Program-made: the position numbers and the translations under genes
Notes under the pieces: model-generated
What the model was told of the DNA's origin: nothing
The model's database searches: none
What the model saw: only the letters and a program-made list of their open reading frames with translations
Shown: positions 1 to 11,502 of the stretch, piece after piece
Position numbering within the stretch: position 1 is the stretch's first letter
How the letters are laid out: each line of letters starts with the position of its first letter
Source: Struthio camelus
Taxonomy: Eukaryota; Chordata; Aves; Struthioniformes; Struthionidae
Assembly (NCBI RefSeq): GCF_040807025.1
Contig: NC_090964.1
Coordinates: 10,812,214 to 10,876,213, forward strand
DNA length: 64,000 nucleotides
Direction of reading: 5' to 3'

Positions 1-3000
1 ACCGCTTCCCTGGCGCTTCAGAGCGGAGAGGATCTGTCGTGATTGCTGTGCACTTGCTTTGTATTTCTTACCTGCCTAAAATAGGTTAGAGCATCTTGTC
101 AGCTTACTAATCTACTGAATCAAAGTTAAAGAGGTCACTCACAGGCACCCTACTGAAAGCTTTCTGTGCTTCAGCAGGATTGCCCTGCCTTCATCCTCTC
201 AGCCTTGTGCTGGGAGCAGAGCACTTAGGCTGAGCCCTACAGGAGGCTAGCTCCTGCTCAGGCAGCTTTTCTGCCTTAAAGGGTGTGCCCATTGGGAAGG
301 GGGTCTCCCAAGCTGGAGAGGAGTGCAGTAGGCTCCTGAGAAGTGCCAGGGCACAACCACAGGGAAGTGGAGAATTCCTGTGGTGTCCAAAACTGTTTTC
401 TGTTGGACAGGGGGGGCCGGTGGGAGCTGGTCAAATGGCTGTAAGCTCTGCAGAACGAGTCTGGCAAGCCCTGTCCATTGCCTGCTCCTTCCTTCCAGCC
501 GGCTGTTTTACCTGCTCCCTCCAGTGCAGTCGAGGCATTCTTGCTGTCTCCTGCGCTGTGTCCCGCTTGAGCAGGGTGCCTGCACTGAGCCACAGGAGAC
601 TGGAGCAGCTACATCCTCCCTGCAAGTGCCAGGCTGGGCTGGCAAGGGGCGTGGGGGGTGGGGGGGGGCTGAGGCCAGGAAAAACTCCTTCCACTGGGAA
701 GTGGGGAGGCTGAGTCGGGGGGTGCATGCAAAGAAGAATGAGGAGTCCACTAATGTTTTGGGATGAAGATGGAGAACCACCTTCTCTTTGCCTTTCCCAG
801 TTGTGTTAGGAATAGATGCAAAGGTAATTCAGTCTCATTAAGGAAAGCTTTACTTTCACTGCACAACAGAAGAACAAGCAGGCAGGAGAAGAACCTTCTT
901 ATAGAAGTCCATGCTGCAGGGTTTCTTGACTTTTTTTTTTTTTTTTAAACTGATAAATAAAAAGGAAAGGAAGAAATGAAAAGCTGTGATGTGAGAGGTC
1001 AGGGTGGAGACAGCTGTGTTCTCTTCCTCCCATTCCAGTGTGCTGAGCTGTGAAGGGGAAAGGCTGGTGGGCAGCAGACCCAGCCCTCTGCCTCCAGCTT
1101 GGTGGAGATCAGGCACTTGGTCTTGCCAAGGGTCTAGGCTCAGGGTGCCGTAGCCTGGTTTCCAGAGGACTTGCTTGCACTTCCCCTTGCACGAGCTGCC
1201 TTGTGCCTTTCTTTGCTGCTGAACTTTAATTTGAACCCGTCAGGTCCCCTCCCATCAGGGGATTTCCAGGATGTGGCTAGCTCAACTCTAACATTTGAAA
1301 TCCTCTTCAGAGGGCAGGAATCTGACATGAGACTCCTGCATGGGCCGTGGGAAAGGGGCTGCTACGTAATGGAAGCACGCTTGCGTGCTCGGTCATGTGA
1401 GAGTGCTGTGATACCACCCCTCCAGGGCAGGCCACGTTACAAGGAGGGAGTTTCAGTATCAAGCTCCTGTTTTCACCCTATGCTGAGGCAGTGTGGCTGA
1501 TGCCCTCTGTGCAGATAGGAAGAGGTCTCCTGCAGGAAGGTGGTAGTTCAGCACTGTGTGACTGTGAGATGCTGCTGTTGCAGCAGGGCAGTTGGAAAGG
1601 CAGTCTTGCGAAATTTCAGTATAAGCTGCCAAAGTCTGCAGCTTTCTTGACAGGAGTATATGGCTGGAAAACAGGGCGAGCTGCGGCTGGGACAGAGATC
1701 TGTGGGACGGAGAAGGTGCTCTGGAAGGTTGGGAGTGGTGCTGTTCAGTCTGTTACGCTCCTTGTTTCCAAAGGCCCTGTCCCTCATCAGGACAAGGGGA
1801 TCCTTTGGGGTTTAGAGCCCGGCCAACGTTATCCAAATGTTATGTGAAAGGCAGGAGTTCTCTGTGCTGAGTGTGAAGGTCTTGGCTCAGAGCCCAGGAA
1901 CTGGAGTAGGTCCTGGAGGATCCAGCTGTGTTCCCTTCCCATCCTCCCCATCTCCAGGATAAGGATAGAAGGGGAAGAAGTGAAGGAAGCAAGTATCTCC
2001 CAAAGTAAATGTGCATTTCTTGTTTGCTGTGGTGCAACAACAGCTGGGGCAGGGATTGTGCCCTGCAGGAGGGAAGGAGAGCGTGCGCAGACAGAGGAAC
2101 TGGTGGTATGCTAGGGGCTGCAGAAGTTCCCTGTGCTGTGGGCACCCGTCACTGCTCGCCCCTCTAGCCGTGCATTTTTCAGTGTGCCTATCACCAGAGC
2201 TCCTCAGTGCCTTGGGGTCTGGGTCCTGAGTATCCCTGCGCTCCCTAAGGCCAGGGCTGGCTAGGGAACAGTTTTCGTTTAAAGAGTTGCATCAGGGCAG
2301 CAGAAGCGCGTTCTTGCCATCTCAGTTTCTTGAGCAAACTGCCCTGACCCCTAAACAAACCTAAAGCCCTTGCTGCAGTGATCAATATGAGCGGCAGCCA
2401 GTTCAGACCTTGTGGTGAAGCCACAGACCATGAGCAAAAAGCAGCTTTTAGTTTCCTTGCTGCCGAGAATGCCTTCTCCCCTCCCCTGAAGGCCTGCATT
2501 GCACAAATGTTTTGGAGTAAATACAGCGTCTGGTTGAGCAATAGGTCCGGAGGATTTGCATAGCGTGTTTGCCGGGGGGGAAAGGTTTCCATATCTAGCT
2601 GGGCAGCTATTGCCTCATTTGGAGACGGCTTGGTGAGAGTGCTGCAGCTGGGAGGCTGGCCACACACATGGGGCTGTGTTTCAGTGGGGAGGAAGTGCTC
2701 TGCGAATGTAGTTAATGGCATTTGATTTCACTCCCCACCTCTTAAACCTCATCCATGGCTCAGTCAGCGAGCTGCTTTCAGAATGGGGCTAGCAGGGGAT
2801 TTCCAGCGCAGCCTCGTGGATTGCCGTAAGAGCGCTGAGCTGCGGCAGGGACGCGGCTTCGTCTGCGTTGCTGTGAAGCCGCTGGCTGACATGGCAGCCG
2901 CCGCTGCGACATGCAACGTGGTGCTGCCTGTTTCTTCTCAAGAGAAAAAAAAGGTCTCGCTGAGTGGATGCTGCTTTGATTCATGCAAAAGTGGGGCTGG

Positions 3001-4816
3001 CCAGCTGTGGGCTGGGGTTTTGCTGCAGCGGAGGCCCAGCAGTGGCTCATTTGCAGGTTCCATCTCGCTGAATGTTCCAGCGTTTTGGTATTTCCAAGTG
3101 CGGGGTTGTCCCACCTCAAACACCTTGTATGAGCCAGGCCAGTGCAGGATGAGTCAGGCTGCTGTTATTTGCATTGCATTAGTTCCCTGACTGTGTGGGG
3201 TGCTGCATGGGCATGTTAGGAAAAATGATCCTTGCTCCCTGTAGAAGCCTGTTCCCGGTCCTGTACAGCCGGGCAGCTCCCAGAGCGCTGGAGCAAAGAC
3301 TGCGGTGAGGACTGGGCAGGTGCTTTGCCTGCGCGTGTCCCGGGGGACTGCAGCAGGCCCAGTTCACGGCAGACGTTACACAGCGTTGCAGGGTTAATTC
3401 ACAAGCAGCATCAGACAAGTCTGCCTGGCGCTGGCAATAACAGCAGCACTGGAGCGTTCCCACAGACGTGTTTGTGCTGGAGGCCAGTTCTCATGGCTGC
3501 AGGACAGAGGCAAGCAGGGCCCTGTGCTCACCGGCTGACCTTCAGGCACGATCCAAAGAGGGGCTCTTTGCACTTGTGCCAGGTAAAAACTCCTGCCCAC
3601 AGCAAGCAGGAGAGCAGCCGGAGAGAAGATAGAGCTCTGGGGACTTGCCTGGCCTGTCCCAGAGAAAAACACTTGCCTGGGTGGCAGGTCATGGCATCTC
3701 TGCTGTGAGCAGAGACCATCAGTTATGGCTGCAAACCTGTTCAGCACTTTGTTGCCTGCGTGATGCATGGGGCCGGGAACTCGCCTTCGCCTCTGCAGCT
3801 GTGGTGCCTGGCTGTCCGGGGCGTCGAGGGCGCGCGTCTCCCACCGAGGGCGATCCCAGGAGCGCTGTGCTGCCCAGGCTAGAGGCAGCGATGCCCCTGC
3901 GTTAGTGGCTGCCTTTGCCTCGGTGCCAGAACTGCAGCCTCAGCGACAGGTCATTTGGCAGTAGTTTCATTCCCCCTTTACCTGGCGCTTGTTGGAGGTT
4001 ATTAAATGCTGGAGACGTCTGGGGGTCACTGCGGAGAGGGGGTGTAGCCAGCTGACAGTGGCAGACAGTGCTGTGCCGGGGTCTGCAGGCTGTGCACGCA
4101 GGGCCGCAGACGGGTTTGGAGCAGGGGTAGTGATGAAAAGGGTTTGCGCATCTCTTGGCGAGGGAGGAGTGGCTGGTTTGCATAGCCTTCTCATAAGGCA
4201 GGATTATCTCCAAGGCAGGAAGTGCTGCTGCCACATGCTCCTTTGAACAACACAAGCCTATCTGCAAATTTGCAGTGAACACTTCCGTGACTGAATCATG
4301 TCTGCAGCGCACGCTGATCTGGAGCAGGCTCTCAGCAAGGCACGCTGGCTCCCACGTGTTGACAGAAACGTGGAACGAAGCCACTGTTGACTTTAGCAAG
4401 CACTTACCAGAGCTCCACGGGCCCAAGCAGGAACTCGTCTTGGCACCCACTCCCCGAAGCTCTGGCAGGTCCCCGGCAGCTGGCACTGTTGCTGGGGAGG
4501 ACATGTGCCATTAGCTCCCACATGCCACCACCACCTGCTGCACACTCTGGTGTTGCCGGTGACAGGCATGTGACAATACACCACCCACGTTTCTGCAGCA
4601 AAAGCTCCCCAGGACAGTGGTTCTCCAGCTGGCGGGCAGGGGACAGGTAGGGGTGGGTAAGCCCTTGTCCTGGCATGGCCATGACCCCTCAGCGTGTGAA
4701 GCCTGGCTTGCTCTTGCTCACTGCTCTTCCAAAAATGTGTTTCCTCTGTGCTCTGGTGAGATTGGGGTCCCTGGCGGCAGTGGGTTTGGGCAGGGGATGC
4801 TAAACAGTCTTTGCCT
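1..4816. other. Non-coding stretch left of a plus-strand poly(A) signal
   Basis: I see no exon with recognisable protein similarity on either strand; the open frames here are short, mutually overlapping and without splice-site support. In human the neighbour on this side of MEAF6 is ZC3H12A, transcribed towards MEAF6. This stretch could therefore be 3' untranslated or intronic sequence of that gene, because it ends in a plus-strand AATAAA, but no ZC3H12A coding sequence was found and the assignment is only a syntenic guess. Confidence 0.4.
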
Positions 4817-4822
4817 AATAAA
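4817..4822 (+). terminator. Plus-strand poly(A) signal AATAAA
   Basis: Canonical AATAAA in the context CCTAATAAAATATAAAG. It lies about 50 bp from an AATAAA on the opposite strand, the arrangement expected where two genes converge. The plus-strand gene it would serve is not identified. Confidence 0.4.
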
Positions 4823-4870
4823 ATATAAAGGCTAAGCAAGCGAGAGAAAGTGGAAGGTTACTGTCCTTAT

Positions 4871-4876
4871 TTTATT
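4871..4876 (-). terminator. Minus-strand poly(A) signal AATAAA
   Basis: TTTATT on the plus strand reads AATAAA on the minus strand, in the context CCTCAATAAAATAAGG. It is the first good minus-strand signal downstream of the unrecognised coiled-coil exons at 7.06-8.10 kb, about 2.2 kb away, and is the likely 3' end of that transcript. Confidence 0.4.
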
Positions 4877-6149
4877 GAGGCAGGAGCAGAGGCCGGAGAG
4901 GTAACAGCCCCATGGACAGTCTGTAGCGGGGGGGAACAAACCTCCTGAGACCAGAGCAGCGGCCAACAAAGGCGCTAGGTATTAACAGAGTGTGTTAGTG
5001 CAGCATTTTGCACAGGGGCAGAGGTTGGTTTGTGTTAGCTGCTCAGCTGCGTCTGGTACGGCCAGGTCAGCCTTTAGGCTTTTTTCTTGGCAGTTTTAAG
5101 CATGCATTGTTCTGGATGGCCACTACCCTGCAGTGCCACGCTCTTTACCAGGCAATTCTCCTAGGGCAGGAGTCCTTGAGCCCACCACCCAAGGAGAACC
5201 AGTTCCCCACGAACGCTATCAAAGGAGCTATCAAAGAGTTGCAACATGTATTTGGAGAAGCTAACAAAGGGGACTTATCTGGCCAACCAGGAAGTAAATA
5301 GGGTAGCTCTTGGGTTTTGCAATCTATCCATTGCTACAGCTTCTCCAGCTTGTGAAAGATGACTATGGGAGATTGCTCTGACCTTACTCCTTATTCCTGG
5401 AAGCTCCCAAGAAGCTGCAAAAGGTAAAGAAGATGCTTCTAGCTGGACAGCTAACTGCAGTGAGCGCTGAGAGCCGAGCGTTTGGCCAGCTGGCCAAGGG
5501 TGCAGGCGGCCAGCTGGTAGCCGATGGAGCTGGCCTGGCATGCTGAGCAGGGAAGGAACCGGCCTGGCATGAGCTGGCTCCGAGCAGTTTTGTGTTTTTG
5601 GAAAATGGGTCTAGTTCTGCTAAATGGGCTTGGCAAGGTAGGGCAGGGCCGGGCAGGATGGGGCAGGGCCAGGCTGGCACTGAGCGCTGTGGGCTGGAGG
5701 CTGATAATACGGGCCCATGCAAGGACACGGGAACGTGACTGGGACTACCCTGTCCCGGTGCCTGGTTGCCTCAGCCTGCAGCGAGGAACGGGCAAGGGGG
5801 GGTGTCAAGCACTGAGAGCCCAGCGTTGCTCCCCGAGAGGCGTTTGGCTGGTTGGTGGCTGATGTCCTCCACGCTGGGCGATGCCTTTTGGAAGCAGCAA
5901 GGCCTTTCTGGGATGCCGGTCCGGTCGGGTGAGCTGGGGCTGCAGCCCTTTCCTGCCAGGGCACTGTCTCAGCTTGCACCTTCACTGACGTTTTCTGCCT
6001 GTTGCAGAACCACTGACCCCGAAAAGCGGCAGGGCACAGCACAGGCGTCGGGGTGGCTCAGGCCGCAGGAGTCTAATGGAGCAAAAGGCGAGCAGGAGCG
6101 TGATTGCCAGAGCATTGCAGCCAGCAGCACTCCTGTCCCTGATGGGGAA

Positions 6150-7800
6150 AAACACGGTGGTAAGAGCTGGTCACAGAAAGTGGCTGCGGCCTGACCGTAG
6201 CGTCCAGCGCCGGGAGCAGCCGGTGGTGGGGCTGAGCCCAGAGCCGCGGGCAGGAGCTCTGCCTCCCGGCAAACACCTGCAGGGGCAGGAGCGAGCCGGC
6301 CCCGGGGCCGGGGAAGGAGGTGCTGGGGAGCAGAGCGCAGCCCTCTGCCAGCGCGCGGACGCAGGGCCAGGAGGAGCGGGCTGCGGCCAGGGCGGAGCTG
6401 GAGGTCCCTGTAGCCCCCCAGCCCCGGGCCGCGGCCTGCAGGGACGCCCTGCCCGCCGGTCTCTGCCTTGGGGCGCAGAGCGAGGGGGCGGAGAAGGGGC
6501 CGCTGCTCCCCCCTGGGTGCTTGCACGTGGCTTGCACGTGGCTGTCGCTTTTCCCCTCCCAGCCTGGCTCGGGCAGCACCTTTCGGTGGAAATGGCTCCC
6601 GCCGGGGCTCCGACCCACCGCCGCCTCCTCTCCCCACCGGATGAGCTGCCCTGAGGGAGGCCGGCGATTCGGCCAGTAAAACCCGCAGGCAGCACGGCGG
6701 GTGCCCCCACCCTCCCCGCCAGCCCGGGGCCGGGGACTTGCGCAGCCTGGCGCGGCTCCGGCGTCCTTCCTCCGCGCCGTGGCTGGGGGGCCGCGGCCCA
6801 GCCCGTCGCCTCCTCCGCCGCGGCAGGAGCGCCGTCCCGCGCGGGCGTCCGCCGTCCCGCGCCGCCGTCGGGAGCGGGAGAGCCACGCGCCGGGCGTCAG
6901 GCCCGCGCCGGGCCCGCGGCTGCGGGGACACCGCGGCGGAGCGTGGCGCTACGGCCGCCCCGGCTCAGCCAGGGCCGCGGGCGCCGGCCAGGCTCCCTCC
7001 AGCCCCGCTGGGGTGGCCCAGCCCCGCTCGCCGGCACCGCAGGGTCCCAGGGCGGCTACCTGCCAGGTCCCCTCCGCCGCTCCGGCTGGCGCCCGGGCCC
7101 TCGGCCTCGCTCGGCAGCTCGGGGCGCTCGTCGTCCGCCCGCTCCTGCAGCTGGGGCAGGGGGTGAGGCCGGCCGCGGCCGGGCTGCCGGGGGCCGGGGG
7201 GGGCAGCGGCGCCGCTGGCCCCACTCACCCGCGCGGCGAGCGCCTGCTGCTCCCGCAGCAGCTCCAGGAACCGGCTGCTCCACAGCAGCTTCTCGGCGCC
7301 CAGCTCCGTGCCGAAGAAGCTGATGTCGGCCTCCAGCGCCTCGAGCCGCTTCAGGACGGCGGCGCTGGTGTCTCGCAGCCGCTGCAGCTCCCCGGGGCCT
7401 GGGGGCGGCGGGCGCCTGAGCAGCCGTCGTCCCCCCCCCAACCCCCCCCCCGGACCCGGTGCACCCACCCGCCTGCTCGAGCTCCGACGTGGAAGGAGAG
7501 GCGCCGTCCTCCTCGCCCGCCTCGCCGTCGCCGTCCGGCCTCAGCAGCGCCGGCCAGCCCAGCTGAAAGCCGCGGCGGGCAGCGTCGGCGGGGCAGCGGG
7601 GGCTCCCACCGCCGGCCCGGCCCGGCCCTGAGCCTGCCCTGGCAGCAACCTCGCGCCCCGCCGCCCAGCGCCGCCGGGGAGGCCCCGAAGGAGCCCGCGC
7701 CCAAAGCCGGGCCAGCCAGGCAGCGCTAGCCTCAGCCTCAGGACGGGACCAAGGTCGCCTCGGCAGGAGCTAGAAACGAGGACGCTGCATTTGACCCCCC
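6150..7800. promoter_or_regulatory. CpG island over the unrecognised coiled-coil gene
   Basis: Very GC- and CpG-rich stretch with several G/C runs. It covers three of the minus-strand exons described separately. It may be gene-body GC enrichment typical of avian microchromosomes rather than a promoter, because the inferred 5' end of the gene lies further right, near 9.1 kb. Confidence 0.5.
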
Positions 7801-8097
7801 CCCCCCCCCCCACCAGGTGCCCTTTGCACCGGCACGCACCTCATCAGCCCTCGGTGCCGTGTCCCCGATCCCCGAGGTGTAAGGTGCCCCTTACACCGGT
7901 GCCCTAAGCACACACATTTTGCCTAAGCTGAAATGTTTCCCTGGGTGTTCCCGGGCTCCGCAGTCGCCTGGCCACGGTTGTGACCGCGCACATGCAGCAC
8001 GGCTCGGGCTGACGGAGGGGCCGGTGAGGAGGGACTTTACCTCTTGCACGAACTGGAAGACGAGCTCCCAACAAAGCTTGTAGCAAATGAGCAGGTA
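7060..8097 (-). CDS. Unrecognised coiled-coil protein gene, four chained exons (partial)
   Basis: Four minus-strand exons have consensus splice sites and compatible phases: 8041-8097 (after CTCTAG, before GTAAAG, 57 nt), 7469-7562 (after TTTCAG, before GTGGGT, 94 nt), 7229-7398 (after CCCCAG, before GTGAGT, 170 nt), and 7060-7150 (after CCCCAG, before GTAGCC, 91 nt). Joined, they stay open for about 137 codons. The first exon encodes a hydrophobic, aromatic helix (LCWELVFQFVQE), the second an acidic linker, the third a leucine-rich coiled coil (VLKRLEALEADISFF, then FLELLREQQALAARL), the fourth an acidic tail. Two introns are only 70 and 78 bp. The 3' exon is undetermined: minus-strand acceptors near 6655 and 6136 both fit the phase. 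I do not recognise the family, so no function is offered. Chance is unlikely because four independent exons agree in phase. Confidence 0.6.
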
Positions 8098-8509
8098 CTA
8101 GAGCGGAAAGGACAACGTGCCTGAGGAGCGGAGGCCCAGCAACGCGGAGCAGCCTGTCCCGCACGCTGTGCCCCAGAGCGTCCCGAAGAGGACGGGCCCT
8201 GCCCTGGCTAGGAATGCACTTTGCAGCGACCCTGCGCTCCCACGCCAGAGCCCCTGGGAGGGTAGAGCATGGAGAGGGGCGGCAACCTGCCCAGCTCTTC
8301 AGCTGCGCTTGGCTGGGGTAGAGCCTTGCAGCGCGTCAAGCGTAGCGCCGAGGTCCAGGGTCACCAGTCCCATGGCAGTGCTAACGATGCTGCTAGATGG
8401 GACAGTGACCCATTCACATCTGGCCAGCTGCTGAAACTACCCTGACAGTGATGTGAGCACATCCCTCACTGCAATTTGGGGTGTTTTTATAGTGCAGGCC
8501 TGAACACAT

Positions 8510-8526
8510 CCCCCCCCCCCCCCCCC
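8510..8526. repeat. Poly-C run of 17 bases
   Basis: Uninterrupted C homopolymer in the intergenic or intronic DNA beside the coiled-coil gene. Similar runs occur at about 7797-7812 (C) and 9580-9595 (G). Such runs are a common place for sequencing length error and may form quadruplex structures. Confidence 0.8.
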
Positions 8527-8854
8527 AAATGCTCCTGACCCTGCCCATGTCCCAACCCCTAATTCTGGCTCGGGGAACCACACAGCGCACGGGATTTGGC
8601 ACATTACTTAGCTAAGAAGCCCTTAGCGAAAGGGGCGGCTCACAGCAGCCCCCACAGTACTAACCCATGCCAGCCTCCAGAGCACCAAGAGCCCGGAGAG
8701 CGCCGTCCTCGCGAGGGCCAGGAGCCGCCAGCACCAGGCACGCAGACCCCATCTCCACCACGGCGCCGGTGGGGCGCGCAGCCGCCCCACGTGGCCCTGG
8801 GGCACAGGAGCCTGAGCGGACGCAGCGAGGCGCCTCCAGGAGCGCCGACCGCTC

Positions 8855-8942
8855 CGGCTCGGGCACCCAGGGAGCCGTCACCGTGCTCCCCCACGGCTCG
8901 GGCACCCAGGGAGCCGTCACTGCGCTCCCCCACGGCTGTGCG
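8855..8942. repeat. 39-bp tandem duplication, about 2.2 copies
   Basis: The unit beginning CGGCTCGGGCACCCAGGGAG recurs with a period of 39 bp (starts near 8855 and 8894, partial third near 8933). Thirty-nine is a multiple of three, and in one open minus-strand frame it reads as a 13-residue repeat containing GSLGAR. That frame has no splice or similarity support, so I list this as a repeat only. Confidence 0.75.
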
Positions 8943-9079
8943 TGGCTGCACGCGACCCGAGCGGGGTTTGCGCAGCGGCACCCAGCCGGGCTCGCTCGGT
9001 GCCACGCTGATGAGGGGGCGGAGGGGCTGGATCCCAGCACAGGGAGGACACCCCCCCCCCCCAAGCTCTGCCCACTTAC

Positions 9080-9115
9080 CCGGTGTGCCATGTGCAGGAC
9101 TGTCCCCCCCAGCAT
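9080..9115 (-). CDS. Possible first coding exon of the coiled-coil gene
   Basis: An ATG with an A at -3 (ACC ATG C) opens twelve codons (M-L-G-G-T-V-L-H-M-A-H-R) that end exactly at a strong donor, CGG|GTAAGT. An in-frame TGA lies upstream, so this would be the start. The phase-0 end fits the phase-0 start of the exon at 8041-8097. An intervening exon between 8.1 and 9.08 kb cannot be excluded, and one donor-ATG pair this short could be chance. Confidence 0.35.
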
Positions 9116-11490
9116 GGTCCTGGCCCCCGGCCCCTGCTTTCGTCACGCTCCAGCGCTGCAGGCGGGCGCGAGTGCGGCCAGCAAGTGGCTGCTGGACGAG
9201 CTCGGCAGTGCAGTGCAGCAAGCCGGACACGCCAGGATAGGCTGCTGCCCCTGCAGCACAGTGTTTACAAGTGCTTGGTGGCTGCTAGGCCACTTGGTTG
9301 GGATCGATAAACCCCTGCCTAATCCTCTCGGTGAAGGCTGCGAAGGGGATTAGTGCAGTTCTGCTCTACCTTTAGTGACTGCAAAGACAGTTGCTGTTCT
9401 GCCACCCCCTCATTTGCTTGGCTTTGGATGTATCTTCTGCAAGCAAAGGACTTGTGATTTATTTCAACTCCTAGTCTTAGCTTTTATTAGCATTCATCTA
9501 AAAGCCTGTGCCTCCACTACCCAGGTCCAGTCACCAAAGACCCTGGGGAACTTTAGGTACTCATGTTGTTGAAGAAGGCGGGGGGGGGGGGGGGGTTTAG
9601 GAGAAAACTGCCAGAATTAGACTTCCAGAATCTGTCTCCTGAAACTGTGTAGGTGATAGTGCTTATGTCCCCCAGCTGCACAGCGACCCCAGCACGCTGC
9701 CTACAATAGCCCCACAGCCCTGCCCCACTAATTAAAATAGTGCCACAAGGAAGCTGGTGCCACAGAACAATTGGGTACAGTTATTGGTTTTGGGCAAGCA
9801 ACTCTCTTCCCTCTTCTAGAGGAGGCCCCCGCAGGAGTGGCTAGGGCTTGGCCTTTTCATTGCACTTGTCTTTTGGCAGCCAGCAGGCTGCTGCCAGGCT
9901 GTAAGACTTGCAAAGGGAAAGCTTCATATTAATAGAACTGGGTTCCTTTAACTATGAACAAAGCATTTGCCATTTAGATTTCTCCCCGATCAATGCATTA
10001 ACACCCCAGGGCTAGTAGTAGCATTAGACATTGCTCTAATCAGAACAGGCTGGTCCCTTCTTTTAGTGACAGACACTGCTGTGAGGGAGGAAAGGTTGCA
10101 AATTGCCCTTGTCCTTGCAGCACCTCCAACGGGTAGCACAAGGAAAGCAGGGCTGACCGACACATACGCTGGAAAAAAACTGATTGCACACATAACACTC
10201 CACCCTATATGAGCCTTTTGCTGCTACTCTGCAGGTGAGCTTTCTGGCTGAAAAGGTAGAGCAGCTTTCCTCCAGGTATAGCAAAGACTTTTACCCTCAA
10301 AAGTTCAGGCTCTACTGCAATCAGAACAGAAGTGGAAGTAGTGTGAGCAAAGCTGGTTTTGTACTAAGGCTAAGTAGTCACAAACCATCAGCTAAGACTT
10401 CTTTTTTTCCAGAACTACGGAAAAGCAAGCCCTATTAGAACTTTATACAGTATCCTAGATCTTCCATCCCCCTCATTTAACCTTTCACGAGGAGTAACTT
10501 AAAACACAAAAATACTTGGGTGGCTTTGCTGATTTCCCCTTAAGGCATTACATCCCTACACTGCCCCGCAGATGAGCCGCCATCAGCCCCGGACAAGAGT
10601 GCCAGCCACTAGCTTTATTGGAGAATAAGCCAGCTCCAACTGGCAAGAATATAGAGCTGCCCCGATCCCTGAACCGGAAAATAGAACAAGGGAGAGCTTT
10701 GCTCCTATAGACTTTTCTCCCTCATGACTTTACCTTCATTCTCAGGTACTATTCTATACTGGCTAGGTGCTTGCATGGGCGAGGGGAGGACGGGAGGGAG
10801 GGGAGTGTCAAGACCCTACTACCCAAGGCAAACGCAGATCTTACTGAGCTGCAAGGAGCAAAAAAACACAACAAAAAAACCCAAACACCAGAAGAGCAGA
10901 GGTGTAACAGAACAGAGTTAGCACTCAGCTAAGTGCATGTGCAAGCACTTGGCAGGGGGAGGGTGTAAAGCAGGTTATACACCTTTTCCCATAGTACTCT
11001 TGCCATTGGAAATGTTTAAACAAACACAAAGGCATTATACCCCAAGTAATGTAGATAAGATAGCACCTTGAGAAAAGTGCAGTCTATTTCAACATCAGCG
11101 TTGAAATCTTGACCTGGCTACTGTGAAAAACACCCAACACTCATCCCTCTGCGTACCTTAGCAGCGGCAATCCAGACTGCTCATCCCTTATCTACGGGCA
11201 TTCTGCCAGGATCAGCAAGAACTGACTTACATCCAAGTTCTACCTTGAAGCAGGATTAGTTGAACACAGTGGGAGATTAGTGCCTAGCAATCCTTCCAAG
11301 TACTCAGTGTTACGTCTACCAGAGGAACAAAGGCACAAAGAATCGTAACACAGACTAGGAGCAGCTACTATGTGAAAGTGGAAGACTTCCACAGAAGCCC
11401 TCACAGAGCAGGTGAACAGCACTAAGAGCAGAGTGAAAGCACTAAGAGTCAAATTTTTGGACCGAACAAAACATGAGAAGAGACAAACAT
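9116..11490. other. Intergenic DNA between the coiled-coil gene and MEAF6
   Basis: No supported exon was found on either strand. The left part is GC-rich, the right part AT-rich. A 16-base G run lies at 9580-9595. If the 9.1-kb exon is truly first, the coiled-coil gene's promoter should lie just right of 9115. Confidence 0.4.
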
Positions 11491-11496
11491 GTAACT

Positions 11497-11502
11497 TTTA
11501 TT
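11497..11502 (-). terminator. MEAF6: MEAF6 poly(A) signal AATAAA
   Basis: TTTATT on the plus strand is AATAAA on the minus strand, about 740 nt downstream of the MEAF6 stop codon. It gives a 3' untranslated region (about 11.48-12.24 kb) of plausible length. Other cleavage sites could also be used. Confidence 0.6.

Noticed and set aside
742-830. Exon-like interval between TTTCCCAG and GTAATT on the plus strand at the left edge
   Set aside because: Only about 20 bases long between the sites, no recognisable residues, and no partner exon could be chained; chance is likely.
3179-4650. Search for ZC3H12A coding sequence on the left side
   Set aside because: No CCCH zinc-finger, PIN-domain or other recognisable ZC3H12A residues were found in any frame, so the gene is not called.
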